DNA of 64,000 nucleotides from CAYFKJ01 sp964528595 (GCA_964528595.1 CAZGTM010000005.1:1-64000), one strand, 5' to 3'; shown: positions 25,748 through 34,657, counted from the stretch's first letter. Numbers and translations: made by a program. Notes: generated by a model not told the origin, from the letters alone.

Positions 25748-27193
25748 ATGGAGTGGTATTTCGCCCTATCGCTCCTGCTGGGAACCGTCTGCGTTGCCAT
25801 GTTCCTCGGCATGCCCGTGGCGCTGGCCTTCTTTGCCGCCAACGTCCTCGGCACCTTCCTGTTCATCAACGGCGACATCGGTCTCGTGTTCATGCCGATG
25901 GAGTTCCACAACGCCATCAAGTTCACCCTGTCGCCGATTGCGCTTTTCCTGTTGATGGGTGAAATCCTGTTGCAGACCGGCGTTGCCTTCAAAGCCATCG
26001 GCGCCATCGACCGCATGATTTCCCGCATACCCGGGCGTTTGTCCGTGGTCTCGATCGTCGGCGGCACGGTGTTCTCATCGCTCTCGGGCTCGACCATCGC
26101 CAATACCGCGATCCTCGGCTCCGTCCTACTGCCCGACATGATGAAGCGCGGCTATCAGCCCGCCATCGCCATGGGGCCGATCATGGCGGTTGGCGGTATT
26201 GCGATGCTGATCCCGCCTTCGGCGCTGGCGGTGCTGCTGGCAAGCCTGGCGGAGCAATCGGTGGCGAAACTGCTGATTGCGGGTATCGTGCCGGGCATTT
26301 TGATGGCGGTTTTGTTCTTCGCCTATGTCGTCGGCCGCTGCATCATCAATCCCGAACTCGCTCCGACCTACACACCTGACGAAAGCTATCTCGATAATCC
26401 CATTACGGTATCGCTGAATTCGAACGGCGAGAGCCGCTGGTCGATGACCTACAACGGCAGCTGGAAACGGATATTCAACCGCCTTCTGCCCTTCGGGTTC
26501 TATATCTTTCCGCTCGGCAGCATTTTCGTCGTCGTCGTCGGCAGCATCTTTTTCAAGATCGCCGCGCCCACCGAAGCCGCTGCGCTGGGCTGCCTGGCCT
26601 CCCTGGGCGCCTGCTATTTCTTCCGAATTTTCAAAAACAAGGTCACCATTTCCGGCATCGAAGGTGCCGATTTCACCTGGCGCGCAATCGCCAAGGCTTT
26701 GGTGGAAACGGCCAAGATCAACACCATGATCCTGTTCATCATCGCCGGCTCCCTGGTGTTCAGTCAGGCTTTGGCGAATTCCGGTGCGACCAACGGTCTG
26801 TTGGAAGCCGTGACATCGTTCGACCTGACGCCTTTGATGGTGGTCATCATCATGATGGGCGTACTGCTCTTCCTGGGCGCCTTCATGGATCAGGTCAGCA
26901 TGTTGCTGCTGACCCTGCCGTTCTTCCTGCTGGGCTCCACCTCGCTTCAGGTTATCTTCAATATCGACGTCATCTGGCTGATGGTGCTGATGCTGATCAC
27001 GATGGAGATCAGCCTGCTAACGCCGCCCTTCGGCCTCCTGCTCTACGTCATGAAGGGGGTGGCGCCCTTCGAGGTTTCGCTGGGACAGGTGGTGAGATCG
27101 GCCCTGCCGTTCATTGTTATTGAGATGGCCGTCCTGATCTTGCTCATCGCCGTGCCGGAGGTCGCGACCTGGCTGCCCAAGCAACTGAACTGA
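25748..27193 (+). CDS. TRAP transporter large permease (DctM family)
   Basis: A 481-residue polytopic membrane protein, with many hydrophobic helices and the DctM-type conserved segments FLGMPVALAFFAANVLG, SSLSGSTIANTAILGSVLLP and LLTPPFGLLLYVMKG. It is the ion-coupled transport subunit acting with DctQ and the periplasmic receptor. The central hydrophilic insert around TPDESYLDNPITVSLN is longer than in short DctM proteins. Translation is probably coupled to dctQ by the 2-bp gap. Confidence 0.9.
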   Translation: MEWYFALSLLLGTVCVAMFLGMPVALAFFAANVLGTFLFINGDIGLVFMPMEFHNAIKFTLSPIALFLLMGEILLQTGVAFKAIGAIDRMISRIPGRLSVVSIVGGTVFSSLSGSTIANTAILGSVLLPDMMKRGYQPAIAMGPIMAVGGIAMLIPPSALAVLLASLAEQSVAKLLIAGIVPGILMAVLFFAYVVGRCIINPELAPTYTPDESYLDNPITVSLNSNGESRWSMTYNGSWKRIFNRLLPFGFYIFPLGSIFVVVVGSIFFKIAAPTEAAALGCLASLGACYFFRIFKNKVTISGIEGADFTWRAIAKALVETAKINTMILFIIAGSLVFSQALANSGATNGLLEAVTSFDLTPLMVVIIMMGVLLFLGAFMDQVSMLLLTLPFFLLGSTSLQVIFNIDVIWLMVLMLITMEISLLTPPFGLLLYVMKGVAPFEVSLGQVVRSALPFIVIEMAVLILLIAVPEVATWLPKQLN

Positions 27194-27228
27194 GCCGGTA
27201 ACCCAGTGTTTTTTCGCGGGGGATTTCG

Positions 27229-28380
27229 ATGAAGCGACTGCCCAGATGGCTGCGCTACACCGGTTTGGCTCTGGCAGTTATCGTCGCCGGTCTGGGCCTG
27301 CTCGGGCTGGAAGCCAGTACGCAGATGGGCGCGGCGCCATCTGGCGCGCGTTGGGAGGCGGTGCAGAAATCGCCGCAGTTCGCGGACGGCAAGTTCCGCA
27401 ATCCGGTTGAAACCCACATGATGGAGACGGGCAAGTACCCGGAGATGCTGGCCAACCAGTTCTTCGGCGATGAAATCCGGGTGCCGGTGCAAACGCCACC
27501 CGTCGTCGCCCTCAATGCCGCGTCGTTCGCCGAGGCGCCCGCGTCGGGCTTGCGCATCACCTGGATCGGCCACGCCACGACGCTGGTGGAGATCGACGGC
27601 TACCGCGTGCTGTTCGATCCGGTGTTCAGCGATGTCGTCTCGCCGATTTCCTGGCTGGGACCGGGACGCTTTTTTCCGCCGCCCGTGTCGATCGCGGACC
27701 TGCCGGACATCGACGCCGTGGTTATCTCCCACGACCACTACGACCACCTCGATTATGCCTCCATTCTCGAACTGGCGGCCAAGACCAAACATTTCATCGT
27801 GCCCCTGGGGGTCGGCGCACACCTCGACGCCTGGGATATCCCGGCCGGCCAGATCGTCGAATTGGACTGGTGGCAGGAAACCGTTTCGGGCGGCGCGCTG
27901 AAAATTATTTCAACGCCGGCTCGGCACTACTCCGGCCGCGGCCTGACGGACGGCGATACCCAGCTTTGGTCGTCCTGGTCGATCGTCGGGCTGAAGCACC
28001 GCGTCTTTTACAGCGGCGACACGGGCTACATGCCGTTGTTCAAGGAGATCGGCGCCAAGTTGGGGCCGTTCGACGCGGCTATCGTCAAGGCCGGGGCCTA
28101 CGACAAAACCTGGGCGCAGATCCACATGATGCCGGAAGATGCCGTCAGGGTGGCCAAGGATGTCCGCGGCAAGCTCATCATCCCGGTGCATTGGGGCACC
28201 TACAATCTGGCCCAGCACGGCTGGACGGAACCCATCGAACGGATGTTGGTGGCGGCCAAGGCGGCGAATATGGCCATCGCCGCACCCCGCGCCGGCGAAT
28301 TCGTCGAACCTCATGCGCCGCCCGAAGTTGAGCGCTGGTGGCCGGACATACCTTGGAAACCGGCATCAGCCGGCGAGTAG
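27229..28380 (+). CDS. MBL-fold metallo-hydrolase (NAPE-PLD / RomA-like)
   Basis: A 383-residue metallo-beta-lactamase-fold hydrolase with an N-terminal membrane anchor or signal (YTGLALAVIVAGLGLLGL). Metal ligands appear in SHDHYDHLD, in the His of PARHYSG, in the Asp of YSGDTGYM and in PVHWGTY. This pattern and HATTLVEIDGYRVLFDPV are typical of the NAPE-phospholipase D / outer-membrane RomA branch. It follows DctM by 35 bp with SD GGGGG. Possible phospholipid substrate at the membrane; unconfirmed. Confidence 0.85.
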   Translation: MKRLPRWLRYTGLALAVIVAGLGLLGLEASTQMGAAPSGARWEAVQKSPQFADGKFRNPVETHMMETGKYPEMLANQFFGDEIRVPVQTPPVVALNAASFAEAPASGLRITWIGHATTLVEIDGYRVLFDPVFSDVVSPISWLGPGRFFPPPVSIADLPDIDAVVISHDHYDHLDYASILELAAKTKHFIVPLGVGAHLDAWDIPAGQIVELDWWQETVSGGALKIISTPARHYSGRGLTDGDTQLWSSWSIVGLKHRVFYSGDTGYMPLFKEIGAKLGPFDAAIVKAGAYDKTWAQIHMMPEDAVRVAKDVRGKLIIPVHWGTYNLAQHGWTEPIERMLVAAKAANMAIAAPRAGEFVEPHAPPEVERWWPDIPWKPASAGE

Positions 28381-28396
28381 TGAAACGAAAAAGGGG

Positions 28397-28624
28397 TTAT
28401 TGCGACATCCAGCGGCGGAATACGGCCAGCGCCTCGTCGGGGTTCTGGTCAACCATTTTGCCGATAAGCTCGATTGTCACGGGGCGGACCTGGCCTTCGA
28501 TCCGGGCGTCGTCCGGGGCTTCGGGCGCAGCGGGGTCTTCACCTTCGTAGATGGTCGGCTTGCGGTTCTTGAGCGCCGCAACGATGCGCTGGCGCTTCAA
28601 TTCCCTGTCGCTCGAACTGCTCAT
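28397..28624 (-). CDS. Small protein with a FliF C-terminal-like tail
   Basis: A 75-residue soluble protein with ATG at 28624 preceded by GGAGGG 4 nt away. The N-terminal half is charged and disordered-looking; the C-terminus IELIGKMVDQNPDEALAVFR plus RWMSQ resembles the extreme C-terminal helix of flagellar MS-ring protein FliF that binds FliG. No transmembrane or ring-building region is present and no flagellar gene lies in the window. It may mimic or titrate the FliG contact, or the likeness may be chance. Convergent with the MBL gene. Confidence 0.6.
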   Translation of the reverse strand: MSSSSDRELKRQRIVAALKNRKPTIYEGEDPAAPEAPDDARIEGQVRPVTIELIGKMVDQNPDEALAVFRRWMSQ

Positions 28625-28716
28625 CGTTCCCTCCGCGCCCGCATTGTCGGGGTGAAGCATGAAGAATTGGTTTAATTCCCTTACATTACGCTGGATTGCA
28701 CCTGGGGCATAATGCC

Positions 28717-29625
28717 ATGAGAATGACCGACAAAGCCCTGGTCGCGGGCCTCAGCCGCGAGCAGCACAGGGAATTGCACAGCCGGTCCGACTTTGCCGGC
28801 ATGCGTCACTTCGTCCTGCATTTCGGCCTCGTGCTGGCCGGCGCGGCCCTCATTCGCGCCGAAATTCCCTACTGGCCATTGCTGCTCTTGCCCCACGGCG
28901 TGGCGCTGATTTTTCTGTTCACGGCCTTGCATGAAACCATTCACCGCACGGCCTTCAAATCCAACCGGCTGAACGACCTGGTGGCCGGCATATGCGGTTT
29001 TCTGGTTCTCTTGCCGCCGCACTGGTTCCGCCAGTTCCACTTCGCCCATCACCGCGACACCAACGATCCCGGCCGCGATCCCGAACTGGCCGTCGCCAAG
29101 CCCTCGACGCTGGGCCAGTATCTCGCGTACCTCTCGGGATTGCCGGTTTGGATCGCACAGCTCCGTGGTCTGATCGGTAACGCGCTCGGCAAGAACCGCG
29201 ATGCCTTCGTGGCGCAGAAGGAACGCGGCGCGGTGCGGCGCGAGGCGCGGGTCTACCTCGCCTGCTACCTCGGCGTCATTGCATTTTCCGTAGCCACGCA
29301 AAGCACCGTCCTGTTCTGGACCTGGCTGTTGCCCGCAATGTTGGGGCAGCCTTTCCTGCGCGCCTATCTGCTTGCGGAACACGCGGGCTGTCCCCTGGTG
29401 CCCGACATGTTGGAGAACAGCCGTACGACGCTGACCAACCCGGCCTTGCTTTTTGTCACCTGGAACATGCCCTATCACGCCGAGCATCACCTGCTGCCCG
29501 CGGTACCGTTCTGGCGGCTGCCCGCCCTTTACAAGATCACCAAGCCGTACCTGGCGGTGACGCAGCGGGGCTACGCCGGTTTCCACCGAGATTTCGCCGC
29601 TAACCTGCGTCGGGGGCGTGATTGA
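28717..29625 (+). CDS. Fatty acid desaturase family membrane protein
   Basis: A 302-residue membrane di-iron enzyme. The three histidine boxes are HETIHRT, HFAHHRDTNDP and HAEHH, spaced as in membrane desaturases/hydroxylases, with hydrophobic segments between. The start is uncertain: ATG 28717 or 28723 are preferred to a TTG at 28696. It may act on membrane lipids or on a carotenoid-like substrate. Its 3' end overlaps the convergent VOC gene by 26 bp. Confidence 0.85.
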   Translation: MRMTDKALVAGLSREQHRELHSRSDFAGMRHFVLHFGLVLAGAALIRAEIPYWPLLLLPHGVALIFLFTALHETIHRTAFKSNRLNDLVAGICGFLVLLPPHWFRQFHFAHHRDTNDPGRDPELAVAKPSTLGQYLAYLSGLPVWIAQLRGLIGNALGKNRDAFVAQKERGAVRREARVYLACYLGVIAFSVATQSTVLFWTWLLPAMLGQPFLRAYLLAEHAGCPLVPDMLENSRTTLTNPALLFVTWNMPYHAEHHLLPAVPFWRLPALYKITKPYLAVTQRGYAGFHRDFAANLRRGRD

Positions 29626-30013
29626 GTTCGATTACCGTACCGTCGGGGTCGCGGATGAACACGGCGGTATGCCCGGTGGGGAAGGTGACGGGCCCCTCCC
29701 TGATCTCGATGCCGGCGTCCTCCAAGACGGTGAGCGTCGCTGCCATGTCGCTGACCGCCAGCGCGATGTGGGTATAGCCCGCGTGTTTTTCCTCGACGTC
29801 CATCAGGATGTTGACGGGCGAAGCCTCCCGGGCGTTCAGGATGAAATTGAGAACGACGCCCGAGGGGTGGCGCAGAATGGCCACCGGCTCCGGCCCGACC
29901 GGACCCTCGAGGAATTCGAAGCCCAGCCGGCCGTAGAATTCACGCGACCGGTCGAGGTCCTTGACGCGAATGCCGGTATGATCGATGCCGGTGATGGGGG
30001 CGCCTCGTTTCAT
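29600..30013 (-). CDS. VOC-family (glyoxalase/dioxygenase-fold) protein
   Basis: A 137-residue vicinal-oxygen-chelate protein with two beta-alpha-beta repeats. Candidate metal ligands are His in GIDHTGIRV, His in YTHIALAV and Glu in GTVIELNH. Length matches lactoylglutathione lyase-like and methylmalonyl-CoA epimerase-like members; the function is not resolved. It lies downstream of asd on the same strand, separated by a 50-bp palindrome that may isolate it transcriptionally. Confidence 0.83.
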   Translation of the reverse strand: MKRGAPITGIDHTGIRVKDLDRSREFYGRLGFEFLEGPVGPEPVAILRHPSGVVLNFILNAREASPVNILMDVEEKHAGYTHIALAVSDMAATLTVLEDAGIEIREGPVTFPTGHTAVFIRDPDGTVIELNHAPDAG

Positions 30014-30025
30014 GCCGAACTCCGG

Positions 30026-30075
30026 TAAATGGTGACAGGTACGCTTTAATATTAATGTGTACCTGTCACCATTTA
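30026..30075. repeat. 50-bp near-perfect palindrome between asd and the VOC gene
   Basis: Arms of 17 bp, TAAATGGTGACAGGTAC (26-42 of this block, 30026-30042) and GTACCTGTCACCATTTA (30059-30075), are exact inverted copies. The loop centre TTAATATTAA (30046-30055) is itself palindromic about the same axis, leaving only two mismatched pairs. The AT-rich centre lacks a T-run, so it is more like a REP-type or mobile-element-derived palindrome or an operator than a simple terminator. Only one copy is in this window. Confidence 0.8.
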
Positions 30076-30082
30076 TTGCGAA

Positions 30083-31108
30083 TCAAGCCGCCTTCTTGAG
30101 GTACTTGTTGATCAGCACTTCGGCGATCTGAACGGTGTTGAGGGCCGCGCCCTTGCGCAGGTTGTCCGACACCACCCAGAGGTCGAGGCCGCTGTCGACG
30201 GTCGGATCCTCGCGCACCCGGCTGACGTAGGTGGCGTATTCGCCGACCGATTCGACCGGCGTGATGTAGCCGTTCTCCGCCGGTTCGTCGTAGAGCATGA
30301 CGCCGGGCGCGACGCGCAGGATCTCCCGCGCTTCGTCGGCGGAAATCTCGCGTTCGAACTCGATGTTGACGGCCTCCGAATGGCCGACGAACACCGGTAC
30401 CCGCACGCAGGTCGCCGTCACTTTGATCTTGGGATCGACGATCTTCTTGGTTTCGACCACCATCTTCCACTCTTCGTCGGTGGCGCCGCCGTCCATGAAG
30501 TTGCCGATGTGGGGAATGACGTTGAAGGCCATCTGCTTGGTGAATTTTTCCGGCTCGGGCGACTGGTTGGCGTAGATGCCCTTGGTCTGGTCGAACAGTT
30601 CGTCCATCGCCGCGTTGCCCGCGCCTGAGACCGACTGGTAGGTCGAGACCACCACGCGCTTGATGCCGGCCGCGTCATGCAGGGGCTTCAACGCCACGAC
30701 CATCTGGATGGTCGAGCAGTTGGGATTGGCGATGATGTTCTTCTTGGCGAAACCGGAAACGGCGTCGGCGTTGACTTCCGGCACCACCAGCGGTACGTCC
30801 GGGTCCATGCGGAAGTGCGAGGTGTTGTCGATTACCACGCAGCCCTGGGCCGCGGCGCGCGGGGCGTGAACGGCGGATACGCTGCCGCCCGGCGAAAACA
30901 GGCCGATGTCGGTGCCGCTGAAGTCATAGTCCTCCAGCGCCCGGACTTTCAGCACGTCCTTGTCGCCGAAGGAGACCTCGCGCCCGACGGAATTCTTGGA
31001 GGCCAGCGCCACCACCTCGTCCACCGGGAACTCGCGTTCCGCCAGGATATTCAATAATTCGCGCCCCACGTTGCCCGTGGCGCCGGCGATTGCAACTTTG
31101 TAACCCAT
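30083..31108 (-). CDS. asd: Aspartate-semialdehyde dehydrogenase
   Basis: A 341-residue enzyme reducing aspartyl phosphate to the semialdehyde for lysine, diaminopimelate, methionine and threonine synthesis. The N-terminal NADP motif is VAIAGATGNVGREL, the catalytic Cys lies in NPNCSTIQ, and PSVSGAG-like QSVSGAGNAAMDEL is present. The length is normal. It lies downstream of leuB and of a terminator at 31163-31192, so it is probably transcribed from its own promoter. dapF for the same pathway is at 45153. Confidence 0.95.
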   Translation of the reverse strand: MGYKVAIAGATGNVGRELLNILAEREFPVDEVVALASKNSVGREVSFGDKDVLKVRALEDYDFSGTDIGLFSPGGSVSAVHAPRAAAQGCVVIDNTSHFRMDPDVPLVVPEVNADAVSGFAKKNIIANPNCSTIQMVVALKPLHDAAGIKRVVVSTYQSVSGAGNAAMDELFDQTKGIYANQSPEPEKFTKQMAFNVIPHIGNFMDGGATDEEWKMVVETKKIVDPKIKVTATCVRVPVFVGHSEAVNIEFEREISADEAREILRVAPGVMLYDEPAENGYITPVESVGEYATYVSRVREDPTVDSGLDLWVVSDNLRKGAALNTVQIAEVLINKYLKKAA

Positions 31109-31162
31109 GGTCTTATCCGTTCCTCTTTGCGGGCCGCTTGTTCCCCGGAGCCGTCATTCACG

Positions 31163-31192
31163 AAAAAGGCCCGCGGGGAAATTCCGCGGGCC
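31163..31192 (-). terminator. Intrinsic terminator after the leuB-linked small ORF
   Basis: GGCCCGCGG (31168-31176) and CCGCGGGCC (31184-31192) form a perfect stem with a 7-nt loop, followed on the minus strand by five T residues (31163-31167). Extra pairing of CACGAAA with TTTCGTG around it makes it usable in both directions. It separates the leu operon and small ORF from asd. Confidence 0.88.
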
Positions 31193-31224
31193 CTTTCGTG
31201 ACAGTATGACGAACAGGCCCGCGC

Positions 31225-31332
31225 TTAAGCGGTGGTCTTCTTCGTCTTGGTTTTCGTAATCAACACGGACGCAACGATCCCGCCACCGGAAATTCCGGTG
31301 TTGGCGGCGGAGATGTTTACATCGTTCGTCAT
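31225..31332 (-). CDS. Small 35-residue hypothetical protein downstream of leuB
   Basis: A 35-codon frame begins at ATG 31332, with AAGGA 10 nt upstream. The first part is small and Gly/Ala/Asn-rich (NISAANTGISGGGIVASVLI), and the tail is a Lys/Thr run TKTKTKKTTA. It ends 32 bp before an intrinsic terminator and begins 73 bp after the leuB stop, as expected for a separate small gene. No family is recognised. Confidence 0.5.
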   Translation of the reverse strand: MTNDVNISAANTGISGGGIVASVLITKTKTKKTTA

Positions 31333-31405
31333 TTCGGTCGTGTCCTTGTCCGGCGCAGAGAAATACACAGAAATTGGTTAAGGATCAAGAAATACCTTAG
31401 CCAGA

Positions 31406-32518
31406 CTACTTCGTCAGCTTCTCCAGTTCGCGGACGATGCTTTCGCCCATGACCTCGGTTGAGACCTTGGCTTTGCCCGGCTGCATGATGTCGGCGGTGC
31501 GCAATCCGCCCGCCAGGACGTTGGCGACGGCTTTCTCGACCAGATCGGCTTCGTCCGAGAGATCGAACGAATAGCGCAGCATCATGGCGTAGCTCAGGAC
31601 GCAGGCCAGCGGGTTGGCCTGGCCGCCGCCGGCGATGTCCGGGGCGCTGCCGTGGACCGGTTCGTAAAGCGCCTTGCGCCGGCCCGTGACGTCGGTCTCG
31701 CCCAGCGAGGCGCTAGGCAGCATGCCGAGCGAGCCGGTCAGCATGGCGGCCTCGTCCGACAGCATGTCGCCAAATAGGTTGTCGGTGACGATGACGTCGA
31801 ACTGTTTGGGATCGCGCACCAGCTGCATGGCGCAGTTGTCGGCGTACATGTGCTGCAGTTCCACATCCGGGTATTCGGCATCGTGGATTTTCTGCACTTC
31901 CTCGCGCCACAGGACGCCGGATTCCATAACGTTGGCTTTTTCCGAAGAGGTGACTTGGTTGCGGCGCAGTTTGGCCATCTCGAAAGCGACGCGGGCGACG
32001 CGTTCGATCTCGGGGGTGGTGTAGACCTGGGTGTTGACGCCGCGGCGGATGCCGCCTCCCAAGTCCTCGATGCCGCGCGGCTCGCCGAAATAGACGCCGC
32101 CCGTGAGCTCCCGGATGATCAGGATGTCGAGACCGCTGACGAGTTCCGTCTTCAGGGTGGACGCTTCGGCCAGGGCATCGAACACGATGGCCGGGCGCAG
32201 GTTGGCAAAGAGGTCCATTTCCTTGCGCAGGCGCAGAAGGCCGCGCTCCGGCTTGACCGAAAAATCGAGGTTGTCCCAATTGGGTCCGCCGACGGCGCCC
32301 AGCAGGACGGCGTCGGCCTCCATGGCCTTGTCCATGGTTTCGTCGGCCAGCGGGGCGCCGTGGACGTCGTAGGCGCAACCGCCAACGAGATCTTCGTCAA
32401 CGTCGAAGCCGACGCCGCGCTCATTGCCCATCCAGTCCATCACGCGGCGAACCTGGGTCATGACCTCGGGGCCGATGCCGTCGCCGGGAAGGACCAGAAC
32501 GTTTTTATTGGAAGCCAT
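31406..32518 (-). CDS. leuB: 3-isopropylmalate dehydrogenase
   Basis: A 370-residue cytoplasmic enzyme for the third step of leucine synthesis, oxidatively decarboxylating 3-isopropylmalate. It has LPGDGIGPEVM at the N-terminus, FGEPRGIED, the MYADNCAMQL metal-site segment and EPVHGSAPDIAGGGQANP near the C-terminus. It is last of leuC-leuD-leuB, 51 bp after leuD, and is full length. Confidence 0.96.
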   Translation of the reverse strand: MASNKNVLVLPGDGIGPEVMTQVRRVMDWMGNERGVGFDVDEDLVGGCAYDVHGAPLADETMDKAMEADAVLLGAVGGPNWDNLDFSVKPERGLLRLRKEMDLFANLRPAIVFDALAEASTLKTELVSGLDILIIRELTGGVYFGEPRGIEDLGGGIRRGVNTQVYTTPEIERVARVAFEMAKLRRNQVTSSEKANVMESGVLWREEVQKIHDAEYPDVELQHMYADNCAMQLVRDPKQFDVIVTDNLFGDMLSDEAAMLTGSLGMLPSASLGETDVTGRRKALYEPVHGSAPDIAGGGQANPLACVLSYAMMLRYSFDLSDEADLVEKAVANVLAGGLRTADIMQPGKAKVSTEVMGESIVRELEKLTK

Positions 32519-32569
32519 GGGTACTACCTAGTTTGATAAAACAATATCGTAAAGGCGAATAAGCAGGTC

Positions 32570-33175
32570 CTAGAGCCAGGGTTGCGTGCTTTTCCGCTCT
32601 TCCTCGAAACGGTCGATGCTGGCCGATTTCTCCATCGTTAGGCCGATGTCATCCAGGCCGTTCAGGAGGCAATGCTTGCGGAACGCATCGATCTCGAACT
32701 TCACGGTGCCGCCGTCGGGGCCGGTGATTTCCTGGGCCTCGAGGTCGATCGAAATTATTGCGTTGCTGCCGCGCTGGGCGTCATCCATCAGGTTCTCAAG
32801 GTCGTCGGGCGAGACCACGATGGGCAGGATGCCGTTCTTGAAGCAGTTGTTGTAGAAGATGTCGGCAAAGCTGGTCGAGATCACGCAGCGCACGCCGAAA
32901 TCGAGGATCGCCCAAGGCGCGTGCTCGCGGCTCGAGCCACAACCGAAGTTGTCGCCCGCGACGATGATCTTGGCGTCGCGGTAGGCCGGCTGGTTGAGCA
33001 CGAAATCGGGGTTTTCGCTGCCGTCCTCGTTGTAGCGCATCTCGGTGAAGACGTGCTTGCCGAGGCCGGTGCGCTCGATGGTCTTGAGGAACTGCTTGGG
33101 GATGATCATGTCGGTGTCGATGTTGACCATCGGCAACGGGGCGGCGACGCCGCTCAGCTTGTCGAATTTTTCCAT
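32570..33175 (-). CDS. leuD: 3-isopropylmalate dehydratase small subunit
   Basis: A 201-residue subunit that pairs with LeuC to isomerise 2- to 3-isopropylmalate. The signature VAGDNFGCGSSREHAPWA is intact. It starts 12 bp after leuC and precedes leuB, so the three are one operon. Confidence 0.96.
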   Translation of the reverse strand: MEKFDKLSGVAAPLPMVNIDTDMIIPKQFLKTIERTGLGKHVFTEMRYNEDGSENPDFVLNQPAYRDAKIIVAGDNFGCGSSREHAPWAILDFGVRCVISTSFADIFYNNCFKNGILPIVVSPDDLENLMDDAQRGSNAIISIDLEAQEITGPDGGTVKFEIDAFRKHCLLNGLDDIGLTMEKSASIDRFEEERKSTQPWL

Positions 33176-33187
33176 CCGTTTTCTCCC

Positions 33188-34591
33188 CTAATCCAGATCG
33201 CGCACGTCGGTGATGTGACCGGCGATGGCTGCGGCCACCGCCATGGCGGGGCTCATCAGGTGCGTCCGTCCGCCCCGGCCTTGACGACCTTCGAAATTGC
33301 GGTTCGAGGTCGAGGCGCAACGTTCGCCCGGCTCCAGCCGGTCGGCGTTCATGGCCAGGCACATGGAGCAGCCCGGATCGCGCCATTCGAAACCGGCATC
33401 GAGGAAGATCCGGTCGAGACCTTCCGCCTCCGCCTGTTCCTTGACCAGGCCCGAACCAGGTACGATCAGGGCGTTGACGTGGTCCGCCACATGGCGTCCC
33501 TTGGCCACCGCCGCCGCGGCGCGCATGTCCTCGATGCGGCCGTTGGTGCAGGATCCCACGAACGCCCGGTCGATCCTGATTTCGGTGATCGGCGTGCCGG
33601 CTGCGAGGTCCATGTATTCCAAAGACCGCTGGTACTTCTCGGCCTTGCCTTCGGCAGCGTCCGACGGGTCGGGCACGGCGCCGTCGACCGGGCCGACCTC
33701 TTCGGGGCTGGTGCCCCAGGTCACATAGGGTACGATCTTGGCGGCGTCGACTACGACTTCCTTATCGTAGGTGGCGCCGTCGTCGCTCGCCAGCGTTTTC
33801 CAATATTCGACGGCTTGCTCGAAGGCGCCGGCCTTGGGCGCCATGGGGCGGCCCTTGATGTATTCGTAGGTGGTTTCGTCGGGCGCGATCAGGCCGCCGC
33901 GGGCGCCGCCCTCGATGGTCATGTTGCAGACCGTCATGCGGCCTTCCATCGACAGGTTGCGGATGGCCTCGCCGGCGTATTCGATGACGCAGCCCGTGCC
34001 GCCGGCCGTGCCGATCTGGCCGATGATGGCGAGGATCAGGTCCTTGGCCTCGACGCCTTCGCCCAATTCGCCCTCGACCGTGATGCGCATGGTTTCGGGC
34101 TTGGCCTGGATCAGCGTCTGGGTGGCCAGCACGTGCTCGACCTCCGAGGTGCCGATGCCCATGGCCAGCGCGCCGAAGGCGCCGTGCGTGGCGGTATGAC
34201 TGTCGCCGCAGACGATGGTCATGCCGGGCAGCGTGAAGCCCTGTTCGGGGCCGATGATGTGGACGATGCCCTGGCGGATGTCGTCCATGCCGAAGTAGGG
34301 AATGCCGAATTCCTCGACGTTCTTCTCCAGCGTTTCGACCTGGATGCGGGCGATCTCGTCGTCAATGCCCTTGTCGCGGTCCTTGGTCGGGATGTTGTGG
34401 TCGACCACGGCCAGCGTCGCCTCCGGCCGGCGCACCTTGCGCCCCGACTGGCGCAGGCCTTCGAAAGCCTGTGGGCTGGTCACCTCATGGGTGAGATGGC
34501 GGTCGATGTAGATCAGCGACGATCCGTCGTCCTGGGTTTCCACGACGTGGGAATCCCAAATTTTATCGAACAGCGTGCGTGGTGCGGTCAT
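33188..34591 (-). CDS. leuC: 3-isopropylmalate dehydratase large subunit
   Basis: A 467-residue aconitase-family subunit. The 4Fe-4S cysteines are visible in VGSCTNGRIEDM and in DPGCSMCLAMN. ATG 34591 (MTAPRTLFDK) is preferred to a TTG seven codons earlier because it matches the usual LeuC N-terminus. It lies 108 bp downstream of rplS, and the leader between them can fold into competing hairpins (listed separately). Confidence 0.95.
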   Translation of the reverse strand: MTAPRTLFDKIWDSHVVETQDDGSSLIYIDRHLTHEVTSPQAFEGLRQSGRKVRRPEATLAVVDHNIPTKDRDKGIDDEIARIQVETLEKNVEEFGIPYFGMDDIRQGIVHIIGPEQGFTLPGMTIVCGDSHTATHGAFGALAMGIGTSEVEHVLATQTLIQAKPETMRITVEGELGEGVEAKDLILAIIGQIGTAGGTGCVIEYAGEAIRNLSMEGRMTVCNMTIEGGARGGLIAPDETTYEYIKGRPMAPKAGAFEQAVEYWKTLASDDGATYDKEVVVDAAKIVPYVTWGTSPEEVGPVDGAVPDPSDAAEGKAEKYQRSLEYMDLAAGTPITEIRIDRAFVGSCTNGRIEDMRAAAAVAKGRHVADHVNALIVPGSGLVKEQAEAEGLDRIFLDAGFEWRDPGCSMCLAMNADRLEPGERCASTSNRNFEGRQGRGGRTHLMSPAMAVAAAIAGHITDVRDLD

Positions 34592-34614
34592 GACGTTCCC
34601 AAAAATCCTCAAGC

Positions 34615-34657
34615 GGTGACAATTATGGGCAAGAGGTCACCGGGCGGCGTTGCCCGG
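34615..34657 (-). promoter_or_regulatory. Mutually exclusive hairpins in the leuC leader
   Basis: Three pairings compete: GGTGAC with GTCACC (34615-34641), CCGGGC with GCCCGG (34640-34657) and GGGCAA with TTGCCC (34627-34655). The first would lie close to the leuC ribosome site. No leucine-rich leader peptide and no T-run was found, so classical attenuation is not supported. A folding switch is possible but unproven. Confidence 0.3.
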
